DNA from: Rallus limicola
Lineage: Eukaryota; Chordata; Aves; Gruiformes; Rallidae
Assembly (NCBI GenBank): GCA_022605955.1
Contig: JAKCOZ010000015.1
Span: 5,213,287 to 5,277,286 of the forward strand
Direction of reading: 5' to 3'
DNA: 64,000 nucleotides
Part shown: piece by piece, positions 37,301-52,300 of the stretch
Layout: every line of letters begins with the position of its first letter
How positions within the stretch are numbered: position 1 is the stretch's first letter
Notes under the pieces: generated by a model
What the model was told of the DNA's origin: nothing
The model's input: only the letters and a program-made list of their open reading frames with translations
Database searches by the model: none
Position numbers and translations under genes: made by a program

Positions 37301-40300
37301 CTTCCTACTCCCTGATCCTAGAGGAAAAGGTGGGAAAGGGCTCATGTACCAGTATCTGAGAAACTGTTGATTTTGTTGACAGCTGAGATTCGATCATGAA
37401 GTTTTAAAGTGGGATTATAAAGGGTACCTGAGGGAACTGGCACTCAGTTCTCTGGTGTTTTCGAAGTGAATTCCCAAAAATCTCACTGCTTATGGGAATT
37501 TTTTACCCTGTGGCCTTGTCAGACTGATAGTTTGCACTGGTATAATGAACACTGTGATTGGTGTTCTTTCCAAGCTTTCTTATGTTGCCATTTCACTTTC
37601 TACCACTGCAGTCAGGAACTAGGCAAGCTGCAAGATATATTTTGAAGGATGGCAGTTATAGTTACAGCTTTTTAGATTTGTATTTTATCACTAATACACC
37701 TAGTAAACCTTTCCCTCCCCCTCCTTGATGTTATATTGTTTTTTAGGATGTTCAAGATCCTTCAGTGACTGTGAGCTTCCCGCTGGATGAAGATGCAGGT
37801 GTTTCTCTTGTTGCTTGGACCACAACTCCTTGGACCTTGCCTAGTAACTTGGCCCTTTGTGTTAATCCGGAACTGCAGTACGTAAAATTGAGAGGCAAGT
37901 GTTAATTGAAGTGTTAATGAACACTCCTTTCTTCTGTGCCTCTGAATATATACTTGTGTATCATAGAGTGTTTTATGACTAAGCAAGTTGTGCTATATGG
38001 TAGCCTCGTGCATGAGAATACCCAAGCACCTGAGGAATTACATGCAACAGACCACGTGGGTGTGTAAACAATACAGGCTGTTGCTTTTCTTGTTACTGCT
38101 TCAAGTAGTTTTCCAGGGTTTTCAGTTGGCATTGGAGTATTTTGTTATATGCCTTCCTCTTCACTGGGGAATTTATTATTCAAATACAAGCATCTTCAAT
38201 CTTCATCTACAAACATTTATTAGATTTTGAAAATGTAAATAAAGGAAGCAGGAATTTGGTACAAGTACTTCTTGCACTGCTGTTTTTGGGTTCTCAAACT
38301 GCTGAACTTTCTGACTTTTCAGTGCATGTTTAAAAAAAAAGGGGGGGTGGAAGTTATTCAAGTTAATGATGGCATTTATTCTGCAGGCAAAAATGCCAAA
38401 GGTGTAATTTCGAGTTCCAATATAACCACATGAATCTAATGTGTAGCTAAGGTGATTTAACATGGAAAGTTGCAGAGGCATTTACAGCTTGTGTTTTCTT
38501 TTTTTAAACAGAACAAAATGTTTTGGCTTTCAACGGTTTTAATGTAAATTTGGTCACCCCAAAAGAAGTTACTTGAGTACTTTGGATGTCTTTGGCCTAC
38601 AGTCTTCTGGGGTGATAATGACCCTGGCTAAATTGGTAGGGTTGTTTGGGCTAAAATGAGTTTTCTTCTTCATCTTTCACTTTTTATTTGTGCTTATTTT
38701 TTAAAAAAAGAAATCAAACATAAAATTGTTTGGAACGGTAAACCTCAGAAAGGCAGTCATTACCCCTAATGTCAGCTTAATGTTGATTTTTATGTAGTAA
38801 TTGTTCATCTTTCAATTGTTTCCCTCTTTCAGTTTCATTTGATGAAACTTTTCGATTGCTTTTCTTTGGCACGAGGATAATAGGCAAGGTTGGATACTCA
38901 GTCTCTTGAACAAAAAACCACACTGAAAAAGTCAGTGGACTGGGTTTCCATTGAAACTTAATTTTTGAAAAGTGTTTGTTCAGTGGCTCTATGGAGAAGT
39001 AGTAGCTGGCAATATGGTTGATCAGCAGGATTAGGCTGTGTAGTTATATAGGTAATATGATCCTACCTTGCATAAATTGAATGGTTTCATAATGGTGCAA
39101 ATGAGGGTATTAAATTGAGATTTATGTAACTTTTTGTTTTATTTTATATTCTAGATAATGCCACAGGAAAGATTTACATTTTGATGGAATCCAGACTGAT
39201 AGCACTGTACAAATCTGACAGTGAATATGAGATACTTGACAGGCAAGTACATAAACTATTACACACTTGTTAACTTCCAGTATTTTTATAGATCAGAAGC
39301 TGAAGGCTTCAAGAAGTTGGATTTTGCAGTTATCTAAAGATAACTGGGTTTCCCTGCATGTGTGTATATCTTGCAAAAAAAAAAATCTATAAAAGATGGA
39401 AATTTACTACAACAAATAGGTTTTGTACATGAAGCTACAAATAGAATAAAACTTTCATTGGAGCATTGTATTGCAGGGCGTGGGGAGGTTAGAGGGGAGG
39501 GGAAGGGTTCCTTAGTCCTTTTTTCCAGTGTGGTTTCTTAGAAAGCCATTACTGATTTAAAACCTTGAGATTGCCGAAATGCCAAACGCTTTCAAAACAT
39601 ATAAATATTTGAAGGGAAACAGGGAAAAGCAACCCCAGGTCTTTAGCAAGCACATACTGCTTTCGTAGGATGGTCTACCTAAGTTCTGTGGTTATTGGCT
39701 TTCTGAAGACAGCTTGTTCATCTTGGTTTAGTGGAAAAATATGAATTATTTAGTAAGCCAGACTGGATGAGGATGCAGGCATTAAATTCCCTAGCTCTCT
39801 TAAACCAAATATGTAACTTGACTCCTTTTAAATCTTTTGTATATAATTCTAACCTTTTAAAGAGATAATATACAACAAATATTTATTTGCTGACTTTTAG
39901 TTCTGTGCAGTGGGTAAACAAAACTAATACACAAACATACACACCCTCATAACCACAATTAAACAAACAGAAAAATACAAACTAGGAAGCTTGTTGAGAA
40001 TATCAACCCTTCTTCAATGGCATCAGTATTTATGTTTGTGGGGTTTTTTTAGCCAAGAAATTGAAAGGTTTACGTGTAAGAACACTTTTAAACAAGTAGG
40101 GTAGATCTTATTTCAGCTAAGCAATTATATGTAGTCACTAAATTAGGGGAGTATAGAGCTGGAATGCTTGCTTAAGGTGTTGTCTGCTCTGATGCCTCAT
40201 CCTCTGATAGTTGAATAATTCTTAGTTTGTATTTCTGCATTGATTTCCTGCTTCCCCTCAACTCCCAACTGAATTCTCTTCATCTATCACATACTCTGTA

Positions 40301-43300
40301 GCAATCTAAGCTGGTACTCAATTTATAAAGATGATTTTCAGCGCTCTCATTCTTCAAGGTTGACAGAACTTTTGATCTCCAGATTTTTTTTCCCTCCCTT
40401 CAGAGTTAGCACTAAGATCATCAAAAAGTGTCAGAATTTTGATAGCCTAAGCCAGGATACCAGTGGCAATTTTCTTTCAGTCCAGTGCTGAATTAATTAC
40501 AACTCTTTTTCATGATGTAGTTGTGCATCCATGTAAAATGTACAGTCACCCAGTTAATCCATTTGTGTGTGTTGGACTGGCTTGTTAAAATGGCAAAAGT
40601 ATCGCTGACATGAAGACTTAAATCATTCTGCTTACTTGCTATCTAAGCTAGTTACTAAACCAAATGACTTTTTAGACAGGGTATGACTTGTTCTTGACAA
40701 ATTCATACTGTTTGTTCTTTAGCATTTCACTTTTAAAAACTGTTCAATGACTTAGAGTTGACTCAAGTTGTTACGCTAGTCGACTTGTTTATAGGTCCAT
40801 CAGTACTCCATTCCTCTCTTCAAGTATAAGTACCATGTTCCTTTCCAGCCTTTAGAACCCTCCCCAGTGTCTAAAAACCAAGCCTTCTGCCACACCCACT
40901 CTGTTTTAATAAATATTTTTGAATGCATTTCCTTTAGACTTGGAAAAAGATGTAGATGTATTGAACTTCTTGAACTATTGTCTTTTGGTTCCAAATTGTT
41001 CCATTAATGGAATACTACCAATATAATTTTTGACTGGTTAAAGTCATCCTGGATCCAGGAATGAACCGAATGTTTTGGCTTTTTTTGGTGAGGTTCTTTC
41101 ATCTGAACAGTGAAGTACCTGCTCTTTGAGACAGTCCTACACAAGTTTCAGGTGTCATTTCTTACATCTCAGCCTAGTTGTATGTCTGTTCTCCCCTCAT
41201 CCTTGGAATTTTTTTAACCTCTGTGCTTGTTCATCAGGCTGCCAGCAATTTCTATTTTCGTTGCAGAGCTGTATGTTTCTCTTCTTTCTGTGTTAGTGCT
41301 ACAGTCCTCTCAAGAGGGCATTTTTTTGTCATGCTCCGATTTTTGTTATGTAGTAAGTCCTGTGAAATGTGAGACAGTTAAGAGGTAGCTGGTAGTTGAA
41401 TTGAAGTTTTAAAGATTTAAGTCTGTGTGCATATAAGTTCATGGAAATTAGCGTTCCCATTTCTTATTTCTTTCTTTGGGCCCCTTGTAAATTCTCTGGG
41501 AGTCAGGCCCTGTAGAGAGAAATTCATGACACTTGTTCTATACCAGGTGGTAGGCTGAGGTCAAGGAATAATGTTATTAAAAATTTTCTGTATCTGAAGT
41601 CATCTGAACTTGGATCGCTCTCAGCCTTTCCACCCACTCCCAAACCGGACTTTTCTCCCCATTTTCTTCCCAGATGCAGGTGGTAGGGTTTTGTGTGGGA
41701 ATACCTCTGTAGTGCCACTGACGAGGTGGGTACCATCCTTATCAGAATACTTTCTGCTGCTTTGCACAAATGAATCAGTCTTGGTATATTACCCCAGTTC
41801 TGGCCATTGAGTGGCTTATTGTTTTATTTAACAGTGGGAGATAGGAAATGTTTGACAAGTCTTTTCCTCCCTTTGAACATTTGAAGTCTATTGATGTATT
41901 AAATATGTCATTTATTTACACTTTTTTCCACTGTTGTCTCTCTCTGGATTCTATAGAATCAAAAAAAAAAGAGATTTCTGATCTCTTGAGATGGAAGGAT
42001 TGCAATAGTGATTTTAAATGAGTCTACAAGGTAGCACTCATTTAAATTTTCAGCTTTACCTTCAGGACTTCTTAAAAACAAACTATTTTGGGTATTAAAA
42101 AAGAAAATCTGTGCTTCATATTCTGTGTGTCTGAGTAACGGATGCTTTTCTCTCATCTGATCCCGATTAAGCACCTCAAACATTCCTAAAGCTGTTTGTA
42201 ATATAAAATATATAAACCATCTGCAAAGATGTGGCTTAAAATAGAAATCTCCCCTTTTCCTAGTGGATATTACGTATGCTGAGCTGAGGAGTCATGCTCT
42301 TTAACTTGGCATTAAATAGTATTGAGTTCCTTTTCTTTATGTCATGAAACAGCTTTGAAGAGTTCCCCACCTGGAAATTGTCCAATGTTTTATGATTTCA
42401 CCATTCTCTTCGAAGATGTGGATTAAGAAGGACATAGGGAAAGACCACAGCTGTGACACATTGAGAAGTATCCCATCTATTAGATGAAGTTGGGTTTTAA
42501 TTAGACTTTTTTGCTGAAAAGGAAGATTTAAGCATTTTCAGGAGAGTTCTGAGCAGTGAAATAACTGTAGCACCATTTTTGCTGACTCTTGTCAGGAGCC
42601 TGAAGAGAGCCAGGTCTACAGCCTCTTAACTCTGTCTCGCAATTCTTGTCTGGCTCTGTTAGTTCCTCAGTCATGTCTGTGTTGGAGCTTTCTCTGAGGT
42701 GCCCGTGGAGAGCTTGGATGCCTGACTGCAGAATAAGGAATGAGGCAGCCAAGCTTTAAATGCTTCAATACTCTGTATCACAGTCTTCTGGGCATGTAAC
42801 TTCTAGGTGGTTTGGGTCAGTGTTTGTTCAGTTTGGTTGAAGTATCAGGCTTTGTTGTTTAAAAAAAGATAAAATTGTTTTATCCAGAAGCATCTTGCAC
42901 AGCTTTACCAGAGTGGATTATTAATACTTAATTCCTACTTCAATTTATAATGATTGTTCGATTAAGCAACCCTCAAGTACAAGCGTATTTGTTGACTGTT
43001 AGCAGAGATGCACTATGACATGTTATGCTTTTTGTCCAAATGGCCAGAGAGATGTAGGATTGGGAAGAAAATGATTGAAAAAATATTTTTTTTTTTTTGT
43101 TACCTTATGAAGTCAGATTCTTTTAGAGATGGAGGAAAAGGAAATAAGAAAAAAATCCCATTCCCACCAGCTGACAAAGCAATTTTCAAGTTGTTAATTT
43201 AAGTTCATATACATTTTTCTTCTCAGGTTTCCTGGCATTGCTCTTAAAGGCAAGAAATATAAACCACTCTTTGAATATTTTATTCAGGTAAGACTGATGT

Positions 43301-46300
43301 TTGATACAGAATACAAAGACAAAAGTAAAAATTACGTTCAGTATTCTGTCTTTCTATTATAAACATCTTGTGTCTTAGTAATGAACCCTGTGTTGTGTTA
43401 AAGTAGTTCAAAATCCTAGTTAAAGATGAAATCTAAAAGGTTGACTTTTCCTGTGTTTTGAGGTTTTTTGGTGTTTTGGGTTTGTTTTGGGTTTTTTTTC
43501 TTCTAGGATTCTAAATACAATTTTACAGTAAGACTTCAGTGATAAATAGTAGTCTGGCTTCAGATTGCAGCATAACTCCCAATACCCATGATGGTCAGTA
43601 TTCTCAACGTTCCACCTAGTGAGCTTCTGTTGTCTGCCTATTAAGTCCACAAATTCTGTATTCACAAAGAGAATGACTGTGAGCAGCAGTCATAGACATC
43701 TTGTGTTACTCATTGAAGAGGTAAAAGCTGTTGTAAATATAATGCTGATACATCTGTTTTTTCTGGATAACCTCCTGTGCAGCATTTAAGCACTGCAGAA
43801 GTTGAGCATAGTCAATAGCTCTGCAGGTGATAATAGAATACATAGCAATGAAAGAGAGGGTAGGGAAATTAGCTTTCTTATTTCTTTCCCATTCTTATAT
43901 ATATAAAAAAAACAGAATTCTGGTGAAAAATGAATTAAATTTTTCAGAGAGTTGAATTGGGTTACAGTCCTGCTGGACAAGCAGCTGTTAATTCATGTAA
44001 GGGATTTGGTTGGTTGTGACTACCATCTGTCTGAAGCATGTGCTGAAGTCTGCAAAGGCCAGAGGATCTCTGTAGGGAGCAGGACCTGTAACTTGTGGAG
44101 AAAGGTCAAGCACATACCTGAATCTGAAAAGCACAACCGCAGGTGTAAAGGTTTGGAATGGATACATTTTTTTGAGTCCTGCTGAACTTCTAAGGAGCAA
44201 ATGGGCATCTACCACTTGTTTTGTGGTTTTAGTTTATTTGGGTTTTTTTAAATTTTGTTTTGGTTTTTGTTTTTTAAAGAATGGATGCCCCATCTCAAAA
44301 TAACCCACTTGAGACCAAGCCAAACCTCGCCTTTTGTAACATGTTTGGTTCTGCTCAGACTGCAGTGCTAATTTTTTTTGTACTACTTTTGTATTAAGGA
44401 ATAGAAAATAGCTATTTTTTTCTGTTACCTACATATTGAATGCACTGAAAATCATATCTTCTCTAAATTCTTTCTGGTTTTGTGTTTTTCTTGATATTTA
44501 CCCCCTTCTCATTCTCTGGAGGAAATAAGGAATGTGTATTACTAAAAGCAAACTTTAAAAACCATAAAACCAGAAGGTAGAGTGGAGGTGCAGAAATGCA
44601 AGTAGACTTCTCTATACAGAATCCCTGTAGCTTTCTTGATTCTTGAATGTATCCTCGTGCAAAGTTGAGTATTGATTTGTGTTCTGTTAATCACAGAACT
44701 GTGTGAAGATCTGTGGCTTGAAGAGTAATTGACTAAGAGGGCTCATGGAGAGGTCTTAGATTTAATCACCTTTGAAGCTGTTTAAATGAAGTCTGCAGAC
44801 TGGGTGCCTTAGCTAGGGGAGATGATGGAGTAATATCAGGAATGTCACATTTTACTGTGTCACTTACTTTTGATCTGTTTCTTTAGTCCTGCGGGTGGCT
44901 GACGGCTCTTCCATGTTCTCAGTAATTCTGGTTTGAGATATTTATATATATATATATGTATGTACATGAAAAACATGTTTTTGTGTTGCAGTGCAAAGAT
45001 AAAGGTGCCTTTACTGTGGTGGTAGACAGTTACGTGAAGGAGGAGGAAGGCACAGGTGTTGTACATCAGGCGCCCTATTTTGGTGCTGTGAGTATGAGCT
45101 ATGTGTCTGTTACGTTTGTTTCCTTCCAACACAACAGTGCTTGGCTTACTGGGGACTGTCAGGGTGGCTATGATATTAAACAGTCTTCCCATTTGCTACT
45201 TAAAAATGTAAGTAAACAATGTAGCATTGTATTCTAGTGAGTTCTTGCACTCCCTGGTATCTGTTGCGTGCTAGACTAGTGTGGTGGTTCTTAGGTGTCC
45301 CTTGATTGTTGCAGTATATGAAGTGAACTCATGACCGTAGTCTCAGTGTCACTGCTCTTAGTGTTTCTCAAAGTCTAAATTTACAGCTTTGAGGAGAAAT
45401 GATCAGTTGCACTGATAGACACAACTGGCTTTGCTAAGTGATAATTTTGGATGGCAACAGCAGCTCTGCTGAGCACAACACCCCTCTTCAGTGTTTCAAT
45501 TTCATTACTCATTGCGCTTTCAGGAAATGAAAAAAATGCTTTGACTGCTTTTGTACTGAGACTTTATCCCTCAGTGTAAAAGGATTTTGATGCACTCATT
45601 CTTTTTTCTGTCCGTATTGTCCTTTCCCTTGGTCTATTCTTCTGAAGGTTAAGAGGGATAATTTTTCATGTATTTTATCATTTCAGTTTTTAGACACATG
45701 AATTAGATGCACTAGTTTAGACTCATTGTCCTTTTTTGTATATTGTCCTGCCTTCAGCTTTTATCCAAAGTTGCCCTCAGAAAACTTGCAGTAGAGCTGC
45801 CAATGCCCAGCAATTAGTAATCCTTGGACCACAAGCTCTACCATCGTTTCCAGAAACTGTTGGCATTAAAAATAAATCTCTTTGTATTCATATGAAATAT
45901 CCTGTCCTTTTCTGTGTTTTTCCCCTGCATTTTTCTGAAGGGTGCATCCGCTGTGATATTGTTTCCCTTGTCAAGATGAGCATTGATCTGAAAAGATGTC
46001 CTAGCTTAGAACAGCTATGAAAAAAATAATGAGACTGGGCTGTATGTTAATAAAGAAATTCCTGGTGACTGGTAAAGGGTTTTAAGTCAATGCCACTACT
46101 TGCATTTCACATGTTCCCCTACAGCTCAGTATTGCATGGACTTGACTGAGGGGTGAGGGTGTGGGCTTGATTTGGAGGTAGGAGCTCTTGCTGTAGGAAG
46201 GGAATAGGCTGCTAATAGGGAAGGAGCTCTGGAAGGAAAATTTTGGCTGCTGTATTGTTTTCCTGTGTATTTGCACAATACAGTTCAGTTGTTGGAAACA

Positions 46301-49300
46301 GCTTGTTGGAAAGCCTGACCGGCCAGTTAGAGCAAGGATTATTTGCCCTCTTTGAGCCTATTATAAGGCCACAGGGACTTGTATAAGCGCAGAGGAAAAA
46401 GAAATCATTGGTGTCTCTCTCCCTGAAAAACATTTTTTTAAAAATAAAAGATGAGAACATTGGTTAAATGCATTGCAGAGGGAAAATGCATTAGAGGTTT
46501 CTGTGAGGAAAACGTGTATGAACATCACAAACCTTCATGCTCATTAGCTAAAGAGCAGCTTGACTTCAGGACACGTGATGTATGGACCTGAGTCCACTGG
46601 CTGTGCTGCCTTTAGAAGGAGATGGCATAGCACATGTTGTGCTTCACGCTGCTCCCTTTTTTCTCTTGGGCTGCATGTTATGCAGTCTGACAGCCCACTG
46701 GTTATTTCTGCTCACAAAGGCTTATAGCTTAGGTTCAGAGTTTCATCGTTGTTCAGTATGTGCTGCATAGAACAGTGTTATGTGGTGTTGGTGGTGTTTG
46801 CTTTTGAGTAGACAAGCGTAGATGAAAGGAGGGAGGTAACTTGTGATTTTAGGCAGGACTGTCTTTCTAATGGGCTTCTCTGAATTCCTTTACTGTTATG
46901 CTGAAGGTGAAGAGAGAGGAAAGGGGTGAGTGTAGCAGAAGGCAAGAGTCAGAGAAGCAGCAGAGTCCCTGACAGAGATGTCATACTGTGTCTCTATTGC
47001 TTCCCCTTTGTATATGTAAATGCCTTTGATAAGAAGGGATAGAAACCAAGGGTGTTTTAAAATTCTTCTTACAGATGCATATTTTGCATTGCTGATAGCT
47101 TAGGAACATATCCTTCTCTGACAAAACTTAGTGTAAAAATTCACCTTCCTGTAGTTCCAGGATTTGTAATTTCATTGTCCTGTGGGGAGCTCTTGCCAAA
47201 GAGAAGCTGCCACACAATGTGAGAGTGATCCATTGTTTCAGTTCAGAAGAAATCAAAATTAAAACATGTTGAACAAGACAAACCTCTACTAAAAAATCTG
47301 TAAACTCAACCTTCAGATAAACATGACACTAAAATTCAGCTGCTCAGGCTGTTGTCACATGTAGATGTATCTACTAAGTCAACTTGGAAAGCTTTAGTAA
47401 CAGTCTAACTTGTATACAAGCACTATGCTTCTGGTGCCTGCTCAGACTGAGTCACAGGTTTCATAGGTATGTTACCATTGCACTTTCTTTTCAGTAAATT
47501 GCAAAAGTATATTTGGATCTTTAAGAGGTGCTGAAGACAAACCTTTTGACTTCATTTTTTTTGTTGCTGGTTTTTTTTAATTTCAGATAGAAAAGCTTTC
47601 AGCTCTCATCAGTGAACTGTTTAATAGCTTCTGCTTCATTCATTTTCTGTATGGCTCTTAGCTTTTATTTGTAGTTCTTTTGAGAGATCTAATGGTGGCA
47701 GGGGTACAGAAGTGAACATGATGACTTGTATCCTGGAAAGAATTGAAATTTGTTGTAGCTTTCCAGTGGAGCTTAGCATTTGTGGATTTCCGTAGTGCCT
47801 GAGTGTATACTTGGGTTGTGGTTACCGAAGCAAATCTTCATTAAATCAAATGGCAGGTCAGACTGGAAAACCTCTACATTCAAGTCCTTCAAAGGAAAAG
47901 AACTAACTGTAGAATGCCAAAATAGCAAAGCCCTTTATATGTCATTGGCTGCATCAGTGATGCAAATCGAACCGAACCACCTCTTGACCCAGGTCCTGTG
48001 AAGTGGAAGGTTTGTTGTTATGTTTTCGCTAGGTTGTGAGCATGCCAAGCTTTGTAGTCTTTGCTGGCTGCTTCTTCAAAGCCTTTTACAATTCGCTGCC
48101 AAATCAAGATTGATGTTAGTTCTGTCATCTGGCCTCCATCTTAAAGACTGCAGTCTGCTTGCTATATCTCAGGTCTAATAGCTGCTGAAGGGCCAACCGA
48201 GAAAGGGCTTATCTGAGTTAACCAATTGACTGAAGAAGCTGGTTGACCAAGTGGAGGCTGAAAAATTGTGATGACTGTCTGCAGCTGCTGGAGACTGTGG
48301 CTGATAGTAAAGGAGTGCTGTAGCTGAAGTGGGTTTTTGTTTCTATATGTAATGCCTCGGTACATAACAGCTTCACTGTTGATATGGAGGAGTTTCATCA
48401 TGGTAAAATATATTGTGGATCAACAGACAACATCTGCCACATCTGACTTGAGGGAGCTGGTAACTACAGAGACTAGAAGGTAGTGTTGGAAGCACAGGAC
48501 AAAGGCCGCAGAAAGGATTTGGAAACCCTGCTCTGTCACCGCAAAGCTGGTTATATCTAGGAGAGAATTCAACTAGCTACAAAACTTGATGTTTTCTTCC
48601 TGAAGTCTCTGGTTTCCCTTCTCAGAGAAGCAATACAAGAGCCTCAAAGATTAAAAAAACCCCCTGATTTGATGCAGGGTCTTAGACAGGGTCTTTATCT
48701 TGGTGGAAAATGAAGTGACTGTGTCAGTGTGCTGTGAGGGGCTGATCTGTAGATGTCTCATTCTCCCTTCCCCTCTCACCCCCAATAATGTTCTCTGGCA
48801 TTAGGGCAAAGAAGCAGGTCATCTGGAGTGATAATTGGTTAGGATATGGACTTACTTTGTCTTCAGACTTGAAATGAGTATTTGACCTTTTCTATTCCTC
48901 TAAAATTTTGTTGTAATCTTTGCTAAGGATACCATTGTTTTGTCCTGTTCATGAAAGTCTGAGTGGCCTTCTTTTTCTTAATTCTGTTTTCCTCTTTACT
49001 GCTGCAGGAAATCAAAAATGTAAACAGGCTACCCAGGAAACTAAACTATGATGCTTTCCATGTGTGGTTTGTGGTCACTAGCATGGCCTACAGGCCAACA
49101 AAAATAGAGAAATACAAATTTGAAGGCTTTTAAGACATCTAGAAAACAGGATTTTGTCTTCTGAAAAATGCCATGCGGGTTTGTGTGCCAAACATGCACA
49201 AGTCTCTGGCTGGTACAAGAGCGTGACGTGGTAGTTGTCAGTTCCTTTACTGGACAATAGTAGCCTGAAACTGTTGGCTACATGTATGGCTGTATGCATG

Positions 49301-52300
49301 CACACATGTATATGCACAGTAGCATGTGCACACATCCCCTCTGCTAGGTGAGAGGAAACACATGCATGCTGAAGAGATCATAATTTCTGTGATGAATAGA
49401 ACTGCAGTCCTGTAAACAGCATCTTTTCCTGTGCATCTGGGATTAACAAGGGCTGACTTTTTTGCTATTCTTGTGCAGTCATCACATTTTCTATTTAATA
49501 TTTAATGCCTTTTTCAAGGGATGGATGTGTTAACCAGTATTTTGTATCTGCATTTGTCTCCTTTGTAGGATGATTACAGAGTCTGCATGGATTTTAATAT
49601 TATTCAGAAAGATTCCACACCTGTTTGTCCTGTTGATGCATCAGGCTGCTTCACAGCAGAAGTGACTGACTTTGCTGGACAGTACGTGAAGGTTAGTGGT
49701 CTTGGAGGAAGCAAAGGACTATTTTATTCAAGATAAATTTTATGTATGGTAGAAATCCTCTTTTCTTTCTGTAAGTGGCTTTGTCTCCAGCATCTTTGTT
49801 GCCAGGAAAAAATCAAAACATGTTTTAATGTTAGTTTACTAAGCAACTGCAATATTGTTGCTATCTGGAACAAAAAAAAGGTTATGAAACCTAAATAATA
49901 CTGTGTATCTAGTAGTGAAAGGGAAGAGGAGCATCTCCTGTTTGCATCTACTGCAGAGTCTTGCTGTTCTCTTCTTTCTTAGGGAAGCTGGTAAGCAAGT
50001 GTACAGAAGCCTTCTTTACCTCTGGGTGACTTCTGAATTCACAGATGTCGTCACTAAGCTTATATCAGCCAGTCAGTGTGACACGGCTTGTTAGAGAAAT
50101 CCAGTCACTTTTCCCACTTTGTGGGATGTGTTGCAATGTGAATTCATTGCCAGTAGATGCAAGAGAATCCATGTCAAAGAAACCCACAGGAACTCTGCAT
50201 TGCTACAAGCACAAATCCACAGAAAGGAGTGCTGCTTTAATTTTATGTGCTAAGGAAACAAATTGGTTTTAGTTGGTTTCCTGCTGGTAGAGTTTAATAG
50301 CAAAGCATGTTCCTGTAAACGCAATTTGCTTGAAAAAGACTTGAAAATCTTGTATTGCATTTAAACTCAAACTGCTGCTGTTGCTTCCTGCTATATGTTA
50401 TGGCAAATAAAAGAACACTGGAGGCTATGTGTTTATTTTCTTGCTGGTAGCAATCTGAACTTTAAGGCTCTTGGAAAATATTCTTATGATGTTGAATTCT
50501 TAGCTTATCAATATTGCTGTATCACAAATCCTTGTGTATTTTTCCCCTTCTTAATGTGATGTTGATACTTGTTTATTTGGTAGATTGTCTTTGATTATTA
50601 ATGCACAACTTTCACTTCCAGCTAAGAACATACATCCTGTGTAGGGTATTGTAAAAGATGCTTCAAATTCTTTAACTGTAGTAATGGTAGAGGGATGACT
50701 TGTAGTCAAGCCTAGATATTAAGTAAAAAGCACTGTATGGCTTTAGCCACAAAATCAGAAGGCTCAATAAAAGATTTAAGTTATTAAATAATAATGAGTT
50801 CTAGCTTGTGCTAGTGCTAGGGAAAATGTGAATGTTGTACACTGTTGTGTGCATGTGGAAACAGAGTTAACGGCAAAGAGGGACCAACCCTGTGTACCAG
50901 GATTTGGAGAGCAAATAACTTCCCAAATCTAGTGTTTCGCAGTGCCTCTGCAGTAAATGCCTACGTTGTATAGTAGCCTTTCACATTTTCCTGTAAGTAC
51001 TGGATAATTTGTAGGGGTGTTCTTAATTTGGGTATTGGAGACAAATCCTGTAGTAGCATACTGTGAAATAGCGACATGTGTATTCAAAGGAAGCATTTCT
51101 GTTCTGTCTTTTTAGGATGCAGATAAGAACATCATTAGACTCCTGAAAGAGAAAGGAAGACTGGTTCAAAGCAGTACTTTTAAGCACAGCTATCCTTTCT
51201 GCTGGAGGTAAGAGAGAAGTGCATATGGCCTTAGATGAGGGCTCTAATGGAGTACTTCTTGAGGTTTGTCTCACTTCTCCCCTCCCTTGACCTACTTACT
51301 TTCAGTCTTCTTAAAAAAATTAATAGGAGTCAAGTATATTGACTTAGGAGAGCTGCAGTTTTGGTTTAGTAATCAAGAAAAGTATTTTTTTGTTTTTTCA
51401 TGTCTAATGAATTTTAAGTGTAGTGCTGAATTTTTTTCTATTATGATTTTACAGGTGTATTTTTGTAGTTTGAACTTCTCATTCTTCAGTGTTGAATGTA
51501 GTACTGCTAACTGCCTTTTGGAAGATTGTTATAAGTCTAAAAAAGCTTGTCTTCTAAACAGCTAAATACTGAGTGGTGAGATTTTGGTACCCTTTGAATT
51601 GTATCCAAATAAGTCTCTAAGAATGTCTCTAAGTGTTTGTGTTCAAACTTTCCAAGTTTTGGATAAAGTGGCTGTATTATATCTGCTGTCATAGTTTTAA
51701 CCATGTAAAATGACTTCTTTCTTTGGAGCCTGGTAGACCCCATTTGCTTATAGGCAGTGGATGTGTTGCTGATTAAAACCAAAGTTAGCCTTTAGCCACT
51801 GCAGTGGGTAGGACATGTAACAGGTAAGTTAAGTTTTTTCTCCTCCATCATTCCTGAATGGAGTTAACAAACAGCAGGTAGGTCTCTGATAAGAAATAGC
51901 AGCTGACATGTTTACACTGTCTGTGGGGACTTCTTAGAAATGTTTGGGTTTTGTCAACTGGAAAGTGGGGATTAGCTGTGGAATGTCAGATAGGTGGTTC
52001 AGCACAGTTGCCTGCCAAGAATCTTCCTTCTCAGATTGGGGATTTTGCAGAGGTTGAAGGAGGACTCTGCATGCAAGTCTCCATGGGCCTTCCATGTAGC
52101 CAACTAACATAAGCTTTGCTTACAAGAAACTCAGGCTAGGCAAATCTATGCTAGAAATGAAGCATGTTTTTTAGTGTCCTCTCTGGTTTTAAATGTATAT
52201 GATTGCTATTGCAAAACTGAAGGGGAAAAAACCATCACTGAATAATGTGAAGTTTAAAAGAAGAAACCGTCAGACATCTTTTAGTAGGAATATTGTATTA

